Below are positions 1-8,626 of a stretch of 64,000 bases of DNA, piece after piece. A program made the translations under genes and the position numbers. The notes beneath the pieces were generated by a model. That model was not told the DNA's origin, searched no databases, and saw only the letters and a list, made by a program, of their open reading frames with translations. The number at the start of each line of letters is the position of its first letter. The stretch's first letter is position 1. Origin of the DNA: Flavobacteriales bacterium (GTDB taxonomy: Bacteria; Bacteroidota; Bacteroidia; Flavobacteriales_F; PHOS-HE28); the NCBI GenBank assembly GCA_016710965.1, contig JADJTW010000013.1, forward strand, positions 1 to 64,000, given 5' to 3'.

Positions 1-33
1 GCGCCGATAGTTTTGGTTGAAACCCCCAACCCG

Positions 34-108
34 ATGGGTGCAACAACGCGAACGGGCAAATTGCGCATTGCCCTGGTGGACGACCATAGCTGCGTACTGG
101 AGGGTTAG
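34..108 (+). pseudogene. Response-regulator receiver domain, N-terminal stub
   Basis: ATG at 34 opens a 24-codon reading frame ending in TAG at 106-108. The peptide contains KLRIALVDDHS followed by VLEG, the first beta strand and acidic pair of NarL/LuxR-type receiver domains, in which a basic-hydrophobic stretch runs into VDDH. Nothing downstream continues the fold in any frame, so only the start survives. It probably records an older two-component regulator gene that was truncated. The match is short, so the family call rests on one motif. Confidence 0.4.
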
Positions 109-277
109 CAGCCTAGGAAAGCGAGGGAGATTGCGATGGACGAAGGCAGTTCCAAGCCAGCCGTTGTTGCCGGGCGCACGAAGGCGCTGAAAAAGAGGAT
201 GTTACGGCCTACAAGCACGTGTATCCTTCAATGGCCGGGTTTTGCGAATGCCGTTCTCGCACACGGAAAAACTATCG

Positions 278-528
278 AGGCGTGCACGTTCAAACTTTTC
301 TTGCACGTGTTCAACTTAAAGGCGTGCAGGTTCAAACTTTTCTTGCACGTGTTCAACTTAAAGGCGTGCACGTTCAAACTTTTCTTGCACGTGTTCACCT
401 TAAAGGCGTGCAGGTTCAAACTTTCCTTGCACGCCGTCGCTTAAAGGCGTGCAGGTTCAAACTTTTCTTGCACGTGTTCAACTTAAAGGCGTGCAGGTTC
501 AAACTCTTCTTGTACGTGTTCAACGTGA
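278..528. repeat. 42-bp tandem repeat array, six copies
   Basis: Six head-to-tail units start at 278, 320, 362, 404, 445 and 487. A typical unit reads AGGCGTGCAGGTTCAAACTT and then TTCTTGCACGTGTTCAACTTAA. Copies differ at a few positions, and unit 4 lacks one base, which moves the reading frame. Each unit is itself two related 21-bp halves sharing GTTCAA, and CGTGCA/TGCACG within a unit can pair as a hairpin. A degenerate continuation runs to about 580. Because 42 and 21 are multiples of three, all frames stay open and encode heptad-like peptides such as FKLFLHV, so open frames here are not proof of coding. Between 109 and 699 I see no convincing gene besides this array. Confidence 0.85.
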
Positions 529-699
529 ACGTGAGCATGTTGTGCTTCTCCCTGCACATGTTCAAGATCAAGGCAAGCAGAGAGAAGATCACCTTGCACG
601 CGCCGTGGTTCCTCCTGTTTGGTTGGGCGGGCCGCAGGGTCCGCCTCGCCGCACAATGGCCAGCGCGCGGCGAGACCCTAACGAAGGTCTTCGTCAAGA

Positions 700-972
700 A
701 TGGCGCTCATCGGACACACTGCGGAGATGGGGGTGTACCCCCCCTACGACGGCGCCGTGAAACTGCGCTGGAGCGGAGAGAAGGCGGCACGCTACTACCA
801 GCTCCAGAAGAAGAAAGAGGACGAGAGCTGGGAACTGGTGGCCACCACCACGCGCACCACGCACACGCTCAACGGCTTCCTGAGCGGCCAGGTGGTAACG
901 GTACGTGTCATCGCCATCGGCTCGGCAGGCGCCAGCAACCCCAGCGAATCGGTGAACGCCAAGGCAGCATAG
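700..972 (+). CDS. Small fibronectin type III domain protein (possible C-terminal remnant)
   Basis: This 90-residue ORF is almost exactly one fibronectin type III fold. It has VKLRWSGEKAARYYQLQ (B-C strands with the conserved Trp), then WELVATTT, then a Gly/Val-rich second half with VRVIAIGSAGASNPSE, the usual end of an FN3 domain. There is no signal peptide or membrane segment. Larger Flavobacteriales proteins of this type carry a helical region before the FN3 domain; here that space is taken by the 42-bp array, so the ORF may be the surviving 3' end of a longer gene. The start at 700 is the first Met before the domain. A strong terminator 29 bp after the stop supports real transcription. 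FN3 domains bind other proteins, but no partner is visible. Confidence 0.55.
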   Translation: MALIGHTAEMGVYPPYDGAVKLRWSGEKAARYYQLQKKKEDESWELVATTTRTTHTLNGFLSGQVVTVRVIAIGSAGASNPSESVNAKAA

Positions 973-1000
973 AGCAGGCTACCGAACTACGGACAAGCAA

Positions 1001-1025
1001 CAGCCCCGGCGAAATGCCGGGGCTG
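1001..1025 (+). terminator. Rho-independent terminator after the FN3 gene
   Basis: CAGCCCCGGC (1001-1010) pairs perfectly with GCCGGGGCTG (1016-1025) across the 5-base loop GAAAT, and TTCTGTTTT follows. This is a classic intrinsic terminator for transcripts coming from the FN3 ORF. Confidence 0.85.
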
Positions 1026-1129
1026 TTCTGTTTTGGTGGGCATAGGATTGCGATCTGCGGAAGCGGCCTACGTTGTCCGATGAGGGCCGCAGGTCCCCAA
1101 AGACGGGAAAGCCTGCGCGGGCCCAAGGC

Positions 1130-3537
1130 CTAATCGGTCATGATTAGAGTCGACGACCAAATGGCATCCACCAGCGCAACCCGAAATACATAACTGCCTG
1201 GCTCCAATGGCGGTAAATAAATCGGCGTGCCTTGCGCTCACCGAATACAATCGTTCAGTAAAGACAACACGGCCACAACCGTCAAGAAGCTCCATGGATA
1301 TCGCCAAACGCGGATCTCCCAGGAGGGTGATGTTGCCGGATTGAGTTGGGTTTTGAAACACGCGCAGTGCAGGTAGGCGCTCCTCTTCGGCGTGGATGGA
1401 GACCAACCCAACACCTGAAAAGACATAGGCCGCGCCTGCCGCCAAAGGCAACTATTGTCCGCCTGATCCACGTTCACGCCGTCAGCATCACTTGATTCAC
1501 CATCGGCGCAAACCACGACGGTCTCTCCCGCTATTGCTACCTGATTCCCAAATCCATCATACTCATCCGTATTGCTCGCCTTTAGATATGCCTGTTGTGA
1601 CCAAGCATTGCCAGTTCTGACAAAAACATAGGCCGCGCCGGCGCGACTAGCGCTGTTGTTCGATTCATCCCCATTCACCGCAGTTGAGCTGCTTGACTCA
1701 TAGGACGCACCCACCACAGCAGTTTCCCCTGAGATAGCCACGGTCCAACCAAATTGGTCGTCGGCCTCCGCGTTACTCGCCTTCCGATAGGCTTGCTGCG
1801 TCCAAGTGTCTCCGCCCCGGCCGAAGACCTAGGCAGCGCCCGCATCGGGTGAGCCATTGTCCCATTGGTTGCCATTCACGCCTGTAGCATTGCTTGATTC
1901 ACGCCAAGCGCCGACAATGAGCACGTCGTTCGAAATGGCCACAGTTCGACCGAACTCATCGTCCGCGTTCGTATTACTCGCTTTGAGGTAAAGCCTGTTG
2001 AGACCACGCGCTTCCACTTTTCACAAATACGTATGCAGCACCAGCATAGGTCGCGCTTGTTGTTCGACTGATCACCGTCAACCCCCGCGGTTGCACTGGA
2101 TTCCCAACGAGCCCCAACAACAATCGTATTCTCCAAGATGCCCACCGACCAGCCGAATTCATCATAGGTCTCTGTATTACTTGCTTTGAGATACGCCTCC
2201 TGCGTCCAAGAGCCACCAGCGCGTGTGAAGACATAAGCCGCACCAGCATAAGGCGCACTGAAGTCCAGCTGATCCGTTAACGCCAGGTGGCATTGCTCCA
2301 TTCAAGAGGTGCGCCACCAAGAGTCTCTCCTGAAATGGCTACCGAAAACCAAACCAATGGGACGTATTGCTTGCCTTCAAATAGGCCTGCTGTGTCCAGA
2401 TGTTGCCTGTGCGCACAAAAACATAGGCTGCACCAGTTTCAATCTCTGTATTGCTGGTCTGGTCTCCATTCACGCCGGTTGTGCTACTCGTCTCGCGACG
2501 AGCCCCAACCATTATCGTTTCGCCATAGATGGCCACGGAGCTTCGAATTCATCACCCGCATCCGTATTGCTCGCTTTCAAGTAGGCTTGCTGGGTCCAAG
2601 CACTGCCGTTCCGGACGAAGACGCTAGGCCGCACCGGAAGCAGGAGAGCCTTCATCGGACTGGTCACCGTTCACGCCCGTTGCAGAACTAGCCTCCTTAT
2701 GCGCCCCATCACGCTGTTTCTCCCCAGATTGCCACGGAAACGCCGAAAGAATCTCCTGCATTAGAATTGCTTGCTTTCAAGTATGCCTGTTGTGCTATCG
2801 GGTCAATGGTAATCGGGTAACAGGCCGTGCGTTCGTCCACCACAAGGGTTACTACTGATCCCGTCAGGGCGAAATAGGTGGGTAACATCTGGCCATTAGA
2901 ATCCCAGGCTTTCAGCCCTGAATAGGTGAGCACCGTGCCTCCATGTGCATCAAGAAATCGCACTTGTTGAGGGTCCGAGCTCATCCATAGGACAGAGATC
3001 TCCGCGCACATCAAGGCTGAAAGAGAGAATCTGTCCACACTGTGTCGAGCTCTTGGGCCGAGCGGTCAGAATGAATCCATGCTCGAGTCCGTTCTGATCA
3101 TTCACGTACCACTCTTCCAATGCGCCTTCTCTCCAATATCCAAGGCGGTGGCCCTCTGCGTATCTGAAGGCGCTGCCCCGGACCGCATGCTGCGCATCAC
3201 CAAAACCATAGCTCGACAACATCAGCCCCCATTTCCAGCCACCAGCAATTGGTTCAGTCAGAAACCCGCGATCATCAAACGTGGTGATCCATTGCTGGCT
3301 CGGGTTCTCTGCAAGCCATCCATTCAGGACCGGCACGACAGAATAAAGCGCTGTCTCCTTTGCTGCACGTATTCCTATCCAATCAGCTAGGGTTAACCCC
3401 TCTGGTAGTCGATCCGGACTACAGCGATACTCTGCACTATCAGCAACCGCGAGAGAAGTAGTCAGCGCGTGCAAGTGCGAGCTGTTCAGCCAAACGGAAC
3501 CAAGCACAAAGAGCAGGACACGCATAGGTAGTCGCAT
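1130..3537 (-). pseudogene. FG-GAP-repeat surface protein with T9SS type-A sorting domain, multiply frameshifted
   Basis: The N-terminus (start 3537, MRLPMRVLLFVLGSVWL) is a signal peptide followed by about 170 residues of unassigned secreted domain. From about 2800 down to 1450 there are about seven copies of a ~64-residue integrin-like FG-GAP unit, recognisable by QQAYLKASN, then FG-xSVAI, then VVGAxxESS and GAAYVF. The C-terminus, in yet another frame, contains RVFQNPTQSGNITLLGD and then PLEPGSYVFRVALVD before a stop at 1130-1132, which fits a T9SS type-A sorting domain. The pieces lie in order but in at least eight alternating reading frames, so no single ORF covers the gene. The preserved motifs, including the far C-terminus, suggest very recent decay or indel errors in repetitive sequence. 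A functional product would be exported by T9SS and displayed on the cell surface. Confidence 0.75.
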
Positions 3538-3564
3538 TGCCGTTATTGGTCCGTACATGAGATC

Positions 3565-4491
3565 ATGATGCGGTATGAAGGTAGATGGTATAGTTGGATA
3601 TCACCAGATTCAGATGCGATGGTCACTGCAAAGGCAATGGCTCACAATGCAGCCCATAAGCGTTCACTCCTCTGCCTGATCACTGGTTTCAAAAGCTACC
3701 TTGTGCATGCCTCAAGGGCTCGAGCCTTCATGTCTACTATGAAAGATCATTCTGGGCATTTCAAAGACCGAAGGGATATTGAAATGCTTGGCATTCTGCG
3801 CCAGGCACGCGGCCAATTGCTTGAGGATGCCGAAGGCTTCACCACGGCTTGTGTTTCTCTCGAGCGCCTAGGTCAACTAGCTTCTGGGAAATTGAAAATC
3901 GGCCTAGGGGGTTCGGGGATACCCTCAAACTGTTGAGTGCCGATAGCCAACTACCTAACCGACAAGACTTCGGCAAACTATTCGGCTTGGTGAGACGCGC
4001 GCGGAATGATGCCGTTCATGAAGGAGCATTCGCGCGACACATGTCCGGGCGTTTGATCGATCTAATCCTGATACTCGAAGACTCAATCGCATCGAAGATG
4101 GACACCCTAGAAGAACTCATGGTACGCAACCCAACAACGGCCGAGCCCTGGCACCTGATCGCACATGTTCGCAATTCAATGCTGGCAAATTCGTTCAGCT
4201 TCATTCCCTATCTCCACACCAAAGGCGAAATCAAGGGAGTGGTCCCTTATCGCTGACGTGGACATACTGGTGTGCCTGAGCGGCGGGAAGAGAAGGGAGC
4301 ACCTTTCATTTCGTATCGACCACGCAATAAACCAAGGGTCATTGTCAACAACACCGGTGGCCTGCTTCCGGCCTATGGATCTACCAGCGAGCATCACTCC
4401 GGAACTGAAAAAGGGGCCGGTCTTGGTGACGGAGCATATAGATGGCGAGGAGCGACTGCTCGGGATACTCACGGCCTTCGATCTTCTCTAA
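3565..4491 (+). pseudogene. HEPN-like domain plus CBS-pair protein, two frameshifts
   Basis: Three overlapping frames (3565-3936, 3849-4256, 4165-4491) join into one protein of about 300 residues. The first two thirds are helical. They contain RRARNDAVHEG, which fits the R-x4-H motif of HEPN domains, followed by a helix ending LILILEDSI. After it, VRNPTTAEPWHLIAHVRNSM and the final GILTAFDLL look like two CBS subdomains, the adenine-nucleotide sensors. The frame changes fall near homopolymers: about 3905-3925 (five G then four G) and about 4240 (GGGAG). The domain order would let ligand binding at the CBS pair control a HEPN module, which in many families is an RNase. That is inference; HEPN-like folds are not always nucleases. 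The start is uncertain (3565 or an internal Met at 3619). Confidence 0.5.
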
Positions 4492-4601
4492 AGCCCCCGC
4501 TGGTTCGGATCTGTGATCCGGACCACATCCCTAACGGCCGCTTACTGTGAGACCACTGATCGCTGATCCGCGGGAGCAGGAGGTGTTTAGCTTAGAAGCC
4601 C

Positions 4602-5520
4602 ATGTCCCTGTTGCAGATCCTTCCGCTCATCATCGTATGCACGGGGCTCGCCGGTGGAGGTCAAACACCACACAAACCGGCCCAACCCTATTGGTGGCGC
4701 GGACCCATCACACCCGAAGAGCTTCTGCCATTCGACTCGCTGGAAACGGCCGCGTTCGCACGGCTGGGGGTCGCGCGGATCGAGGCGCGCAGGAGCCGAT
4801 CAGCCCAATGTGAAGGTGGTGTACACATTGAACAGTGCCGGACAGGTCGTTGAGTTGGAAGGTGTGCGAGAAAAAAGAGGCAGCACTCGCCAGACCCATA
4901 GGGTGACCTACTCCTACGACCCAAGTGGACGATTGTTGAGCCGTGCGCAATATGCGCAAGCCCGGTTGGATAACTACGACACGCTACAGTTCGATGATCA
5001 GGCCGCATCGTGCGGCATAAGTCGGGTCAGTTGGATAGCCGGAAGCGCAACCGTCCGCCGGTGGACATGTACGACCAGACCATTGTGGAGTGGCGGCCCG
5101 ATGGCACCGGTAGAGCTTGTACCCGCCATGTTCCACCGTTCTGTAACGTGCTCCGGGCGGATGCTCGGGGAGGATCGTCTTTTGCAACGATGGTATCCGA
5201 CGCGATTCGATCGCAGCGGACGTGGTGACCGATACCGCCGTATTCCGACGCACATGGGTCAGCGGCACGTTCGACAGCTTGTCAAGGATCGGACACGAGA
5301 TGGTGCTCATGAACGGGAGGATAAGATCGCTCATCACCTACGATGAGGCCATACCAGGTTCGATTTCCTGGCAGCGCGACTATACCTACGATGACCAGGG
5401 CAGGCTACTTCTGATTGAAGAGGGTAATGGGTTCATGTCGACCATGTACACATACAACCACAGCGGATTGAGATCGACCGAGGTACAAGTGAAGCCGATA
5501 GCGGTCACGGTGACACGCCT
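4602..5520 (+). pseudogene. Secreted YD-repeat (RHS-like) protein, degenerate
   Basis: ATG at 4602 starts a clear signal peptide, MSLLQILPLIIVCTGLAGGG. Downstream, in shifting frames, come VTYSYDPSGRLLSRAQY, LQFDDQGRIVRHKSG, RDYTYDDQGRLLLIEEGNG and TMYTYNHSGLRSTE. These are YD-type repeats, in which an aromatic-Tyr strand is followed by D-x-x-GR and a Leu-rich strand, as in RHS and teneurin shells. At least four frameshifts separate the pieces. The 3' end dissolves into an extreme G tract at 5544-5564 and then REP-like repeats, so the true end cannot be fixed. The gene is short for an RHS protein and shows no toxin domain. It may be a small Bacteroidota YD-repeat exoprotein now decayed, or one damaged by sequencing error. 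Confidence 0.55.
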
Positions 5521-5543
5521 CTCGCACTGGTGGTTCCCACCGC

Positions 5544-5570
5544 GGGGCGGGGGGGGGGGCGGGGCCCCGG
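5544..5570 (+). other. Extreme G tract
   Basis: GGGG, C, eleven consecutive G (5549-5559), C, GGGG and then CCCC. Such a tract can fold as a G-quadruplex on the plus strand and is a hotspot for polymerase slippage and sequencing error. It sits at the 3' edge of the broken YD-repeat gene. Confidence 0.6.
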
Positions 5571-5628
5571 CCACCCCAACGCCGCCTGTGCGACCACGCA
5601 CCGCCGCTCCGCAGAAAGAGCATCGGAA

Positions 5629-5657
5629 GTCACTCCGGCGAAGGCCGGAGTCCCACC
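5629..5657 (-). repeat. REP-like palindrome, copy 1 (inverted)
   Basis: On the minus strand this reads GGTGGGACTCCGGCCTTCGC followed by CGGAGTGAC, the reverse of the copy at 5704. The core CTCCGGC(N)GCCGGAG is an imperfect palindrome. Copies 1 and 2 form an inverted pair flanking about 46 bp, a common arrangement of REP/BIME elements. Confidence 0.7.
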
Positions 5658-5703
5658 ACCTGACGACGGCGCACATGGGAAGGGTACGCGGGTGCCTGGG
5701 CTA

Positions 5704-5738
5704 GTGAGACTCCGGCCTTCGCCGGAGTGACGGTCGCA
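5704..5738 (+). repeat. REP-like palindrome, copy 2
   Basis: GTGAGACTCCGGCCTTCGCC followed by GGAGTGACGGTCGCA. The same 34-35 bp consensus recurs at 6125 and 6196, differing mainly at the centre of the palindrome (CTTCG, CATCG, CGTCG), which keeps the stem intact. Confidence 0.8.
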
Positions 5739-5774
5739 CGTGGTAGTGCCGGAGCGACCGCCTGGGGATGCTGC

Positions 5775-6071
5775 CTACCACACCTTTCCATCCGCCGCCA
5801 GGTCCTTCCACTCCGGGTTCATTTCACGGATCAAGCGTTCCTTCCACTTTCGGTTCCAGTCCTTCAGTTGCTTCTCGCGCGCAATAGCGGCAATGATGCT
5901 GTCATGTGCCTCGTACCACACCAGCTTCTCCACATTGTACCGCGCGGTGAACGATCGCGGGTTGAGATGGGTCTTGTGTTCCTGCACGCGGCGCTCGATA
6001 CTATTGGTGACCCCGATGTATAGCACGGTATTGTGTGCATTGGACATCATGTACACCCAATAGAACTTCAT
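5775..6071 (-). CDS. GIY-YIG nuclease family protein
   Basis: The 98-residue protein starts at 6071 with MKFYWVYMMSN, and LYIGVTN follows, so both halves of the GIY-YIG motif are present (Tyr-Val-Tyr, then Tyr-Ile-Gly). RRVQEHK and KLVWYEAH supply the conserved Arg and Glu positions, so the metal-dependent nuclease site looks complete. The length and the EREKQLKDW-like tail fit the small single-domain UPF0213/YhbQ-type group. An upstream extension of the ORF to 6296 is just translated REP repeats and is excluded. The gene is enclosed by REP-like palindromes on both sides, which may be its targets or only neighbours. Its cellular role is unknown. Confidence 0.85.
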   Translation of the reverse strand: MKFYWVYMMSNAHNTVLYIGVTNSIERRVQEHKTHLNPRSFTARYNVEKLVWYEAHDSIIAAIAREKQLKDWNRKWKERLIREMNPEWKDLAADGKVW

Positions 6072-6124
6072 GGAAGGAAGGTAATGCGGCCCAAGACGGT
6101 GGTGTTGTTGTTCCAATACGGTGG

Positions 6125-6158
6125 TGAGACTCCGGCCATCGCCGGAGTGACGGTCGCG
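6125..6158 (+). repeat. REP-like palindrome, copy 3
   Basis: GTGAGACTCCGGCCATCGCC followed by GGAGTGACGGTCGC, lying in the upstream region of the GIY-YIG gene. The loop differs from copies 2 and 4 by one compensated base. Confidence 0.8.
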
Positions 6159-6195
6159 ATGGCTTCGCCGGGATGAATGCTCCAAGAGGTAGGTG

Positions 6196-6230
6196 GTGAG
6201 ACTCCGGCCGTCGCCGGAGTGACGGTCGCA
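6196..6230 (+). repeat. REP-like palindrome, copy 4
   Basis: GTGAGACTCCGGCCGTCGCC followed by GGAGTGACGGTCGCA. A degenerate fifth copy follows at about 6234-6258 (GACGGCGCCGGAATGACAGT). Both lie between the GIY-YIG gene and the end of yqeY. Confidence 0.8.
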
Positions 6231-6295
6231 GGGGACGGCGCCGGAATGACAGTCGCAGGGGCATTCACCGAGTGACGGCTTCGAGGAAAATCGCA

Positions 6296-6748
6296 CTACG
6301 CCCCCAACAACCTCTTCACCACCGCCGCCACGGCGCTTCCATCGGCCTTGCCGGCCAGTTGCTTGTTCGCCTCGCCCATTACGCGGCCCATGTCCTTCAT
6401 GCCGCTGGCGCCGGCGCTGGCGATGATCGCGCGCACGGCGTGCTCCACTTCCTCTTCGCTCAGGCGCTTCGGCAGGTAGTGCTCGATCACAAAGGCCTGC
6501 GCCTCTTCCTCCTGTGCCAGGTCGGTGCGTTGCTGGGCGTGGTAGATGGTGGCGCTCTCCATGCGTTGCTTGTGCAGCTTCTGCAGGATCTTCAGGCCCA
6601 CGGCTTCCTCCAGTTTACCGTCACCACCTTCCTTGGTCAGTTCCAACAGGATGGCGCTCTTGATGGCGCGCAGGGCGTTCAGCTTGTCCTTCTCGCGTGC
6701 GAGCATGGCCGCTTTGATGTCGGCATCGATGCGGGATCTTAGGTCCAT
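6296..6748 (-). CDS. yqeY: GatB/YqeY domain-containing protein
   Basis: A 150-residue helical protein starting MDLRSRIDADIKAAMLAREK. The body has RAIKSAILLELTKE, the Lys/Arg-rich LHKQRMESATIY and the Gly-rich MKDMGRVMGEANKQL, all hallmarks of YqeY. The family is related to the C-terminal tail domain of GatB and is thought to bind tRNA; its exact role is unsettled. The start at 6748 is chosen because the 14-residue extension to 6790 is not conserved in character. It lies downstream of ftsZ but behind a terminator, so it probably has its own promoter. An ftsZ-yqeY order is common in Bacteroidota. Confidence 0.9.
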   Translation of the reverse strand: MDLRSRIDADIKAAMLAREKDKLNALRAIKSAILLELTKEGGDGKLEEAVGLKILQKLHKQRMESATIYHAQQRTDLAQEEEAQAFVIEHYLPKRLSEEEVEHAVRAIIASAGASGMKDMGRVMGEANKQLAGKADGSAVAAVVKRLLGA

Positions 6749-6885
6749 TAGATGGTGATGAGGCACCAAGGTAAGGTTGCCAAAGGGCACTTTCTAGTGC
6801 ATCGGCGAGATGCCGGATAACGCTCTCGCGCTTCCGGCATGACGATATGCGGGCGCTTCGCTCCCTTACGCTAGGCCGCTAAAAG

Positions 6886-6916
6886 CGCGCAGCCGACCTG
6901 GTGGGTCGGCTGCGCG
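6886..6916 (-). terminator. Terminator at the end of the dcw operon
   Basis: CGCGCAGCCGACC (6886-6898) pairs perfectly with GGTCGGCTGCGCG (6904-6916) across a 5-base loop. Read on the minus strand the hairpin is followed by CTTTTAGC. It lies 19 bp past the ftsZ stop, so it should end the long mraZ-to-ftsZ transcript and isolate yqeY. Confidence 0.85.
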
Positions 6917-6934
6917 GCTTGAGATTGGCTTGGA

Positions 6935-8590
6935 TCAATCCACCTTGTCGTGCAGGTAGGGATTGTTGCGCTTCAGTTCCACGCGGCGCTCACCGCTCTC
7001 GTCGGTGCTTTCGCTGAGGGAGTACCGGCTGATGTTGCTGTCGGTGCTCTGCGGCTGGTCGTTGATCTGCACCTTCTTGCGGATGTAGGCCGGTTCGCGC
7101 TCGTATTCGGCCACCGAGGCGGGCGACTTGAGGCGCATGTTCATCTCGCGCATGGCGTTCATGCGCTCCTCCACGCGCTGCTGGTGCTCGTTGGGCGTCA
7201 GGCGCGCTTCCTTGGCTTCGCTACGCTGCTCGGCTCCAACAACGCTACCATCGGCGGATGCGTTCACAGGCGCGTTCTCCACTTCGTCGTACAGGCTGTG
7301 CGTGACCTTCTCGGGGGTGGCCTCGGGGGCGGGTTCCGCAGGCCTGTTGCGGGGTGTGAGCGACTCCTCGCCGAACTCGATGATGCGCTGCGGCACGGGC
7401 GTACCGGCCGCGGGGGGCAGGGTGGCCGGAACGGGTTCTTCGCTCGGCGCCACTTCCTTGATGTAGGGCTCACTGATCTCGATCTCGCGGGCAGGCGGCG
7501 GCGCCGGTGCCGCAGGTGCTGATGCGCCGGTGACGGGATTGGCGATCGGCTGCGTGATCATCGTGGGCATGTCGGCATCCAGCGGGGTAACGGTGCGCGT
7601 GGTGCGCTCGGTACGGCCCTCGCCGGTATCGGGCTTGGTCTGGAATCCGGTGGCGATGATGGTGATGCGCACCTTCTCGCCCAGGCTCTCGTCCCGGCCG
7701 TAGCCCCATATCACATCGGCGGTGCTGCCGGCGGCCTTCTGTATGTGGCTGGTGATCTCATCGATCTCGTCCATGAGGATCTCGCGCGTGCCATGCGTGA
7801 TGTTGAGCAGCACGAACTTGGCTCCGCTGATGTCGTTGTCGTTGAGCAGCGGCGAATCGAGCGCCTCCTGCGCGGCGCGCAGCGCGCGGTCCTCACCTTC
7901 GGTCTCGGACATGCCCATGATGGCCACGCCGCTCTTGGTCATCACCGTCTTCACGTCCTCGAAGTCCACGTTCACCTTGCCGGTCTTGGTGATGATCTCG
8001 GCGATGCCGCGCGCAGCGGTGGTGAGAACGTTATCGGCATGGATGAAGGCGTTGTCCAGCGAGAGGTTGCCGTACTGGTCGCGCAGTCGGTCGTTGTTGA
8101 TCACCAGCAGGGTGTCCACGGCGTTGCGCAGCTCCTCCACGCCGGCCATGGCCTGCAGCTTGCGCTTGCGGCCTTCCCACTGGAAGGGCATGGTGACGAT
8201 GCCCACGGTGAGGATGCCCATTTCGCGCGCGATGGATGCCACCACAGGACCGGCGCCGGTGCCGGTGCCGCCGCCCATGCCAGCGGTGATGAAGAGCATC
8301 TTGGTGCGCGTGCTCAGCAGCTGGCGGATCTCGTCGAGGTTCTCCTGCGCGGCGTCCTTGCCGCGCTCGGGGATGCTGCCCGCGCCGAGGCCCTCGGTGA
8401 GGCCCGGGCCTAGCTGCAGCTTCACCGGTACGGGGCTCACGTCCAGCGCCTGCCGGTCGGTGTTGCACACGATGAAGTCCACCCCTCTGATGCCTTGGGT
8501 GAACATGTGGTTCACAGCATTGCTGCCGCCGCCACCCACGCCGATCACTTTGATGATCGAGCTGAGCTCTTTGGGAAGGTCGAATTTCAT
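6935..8590 (-). CDS. ftsZ: Cell division protein FtsZ
   Basis: Tubulin-like GTPase that polymerises into the Z ring. The start at 8590 gives MKFDLPKELSSIIKVIGVGG; the Gly-rich T1 loop is at residues 17-23 and the tubulin signature GGGTGTGAG at 106-114. NNDRLRDQYG and NVDFEDVKTVM (the T7 loop) are present, so nucleotide binding and hydrolysis residues look intact. At 551 residues it is much longer than the ~383 of E. coli because of a 200-residue Pro/Ala/Glu-rich linker after residue 320, typical of Bacteroidota. It ends in NNPYLHDKVD, the C-terminal peptide that binds FtsA. It is the last gene of the dcw operon, 36 bp after ftsA. Confidence 0.98.
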   Translation of the reverse strand: MKFDLPKELSSIIKVIGVGGGGSNAVNHMFTQGIRGVDFIVCNTDRQALDVSPVPVKLQLGPGLTEGLGAGSIPERGKDAAQENLDEIRQLLSTRTKMLFITAGMGGGTGTGAGPVVASIAREMGILTVGIVTMPFQWEGRKRKLQAMAGVEELRNAVDTLLVINNDRLRDQYGNLSLDNAFIHADNVLTTAARGIAEIITKTGKVNVDFEDVKTVMTKSGVAIMGMSETEGEDRALRAAQEALDSPLLNDNDISGAKFVLLNITHGTREILMDEIDEITSHIQKAAGSTADVIWGYGRDESLGEKVRITIIATGFQTKPDTGEGRTERTTRTVTPLDADMPTMITQPIANPVTGASAPAAPAPPPAREIEISEPYIKEVAPSEEPVPATLPPAAGTPVPQRIIEFGEESLTPRNRPAEPAPEATPEKVTHSLYDEVENAPVNASADGSVVGAEQRSEAKEARLTPNEHQQRVEERMNAMREMNMRLKSPASVAEYEREPAYIRKKVQINDQPQSTDSNISRYSLSESTDESGERRVELKRNNPYLHDKVD

Positions 8591-8626
8591 GGCTTGGGGG
8601 ATTGAATGGGTTGTTGTCGGCTCCGA

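Noticed and set aside
278..528. CRISPR array
   Set aside because: The 42-bp units are contiguous without unique spacers and no cas genes are near.
219..1133. 304-residue ORF over the tandem repeats and FN3 region
   Set aside because: Its open frame results from the repeat length being a multiple of three and from high GC; its 3' half runs out of frame over the FN3 domain, which is the real coding frame there.
4602..5520. Full RHS polymorphic toxin
   Set aside because: Too short, no RHS core cleavage motif and no C-terminal toxin domain; only a few YD-type repeats.
5775..6296. 173-residue version of the GIY-YIG protein
   Set aside because: The extra 75 N-terminal residues are translated REP-like repeats (HSGDGRSLTT twice); the domain begins at 6071.
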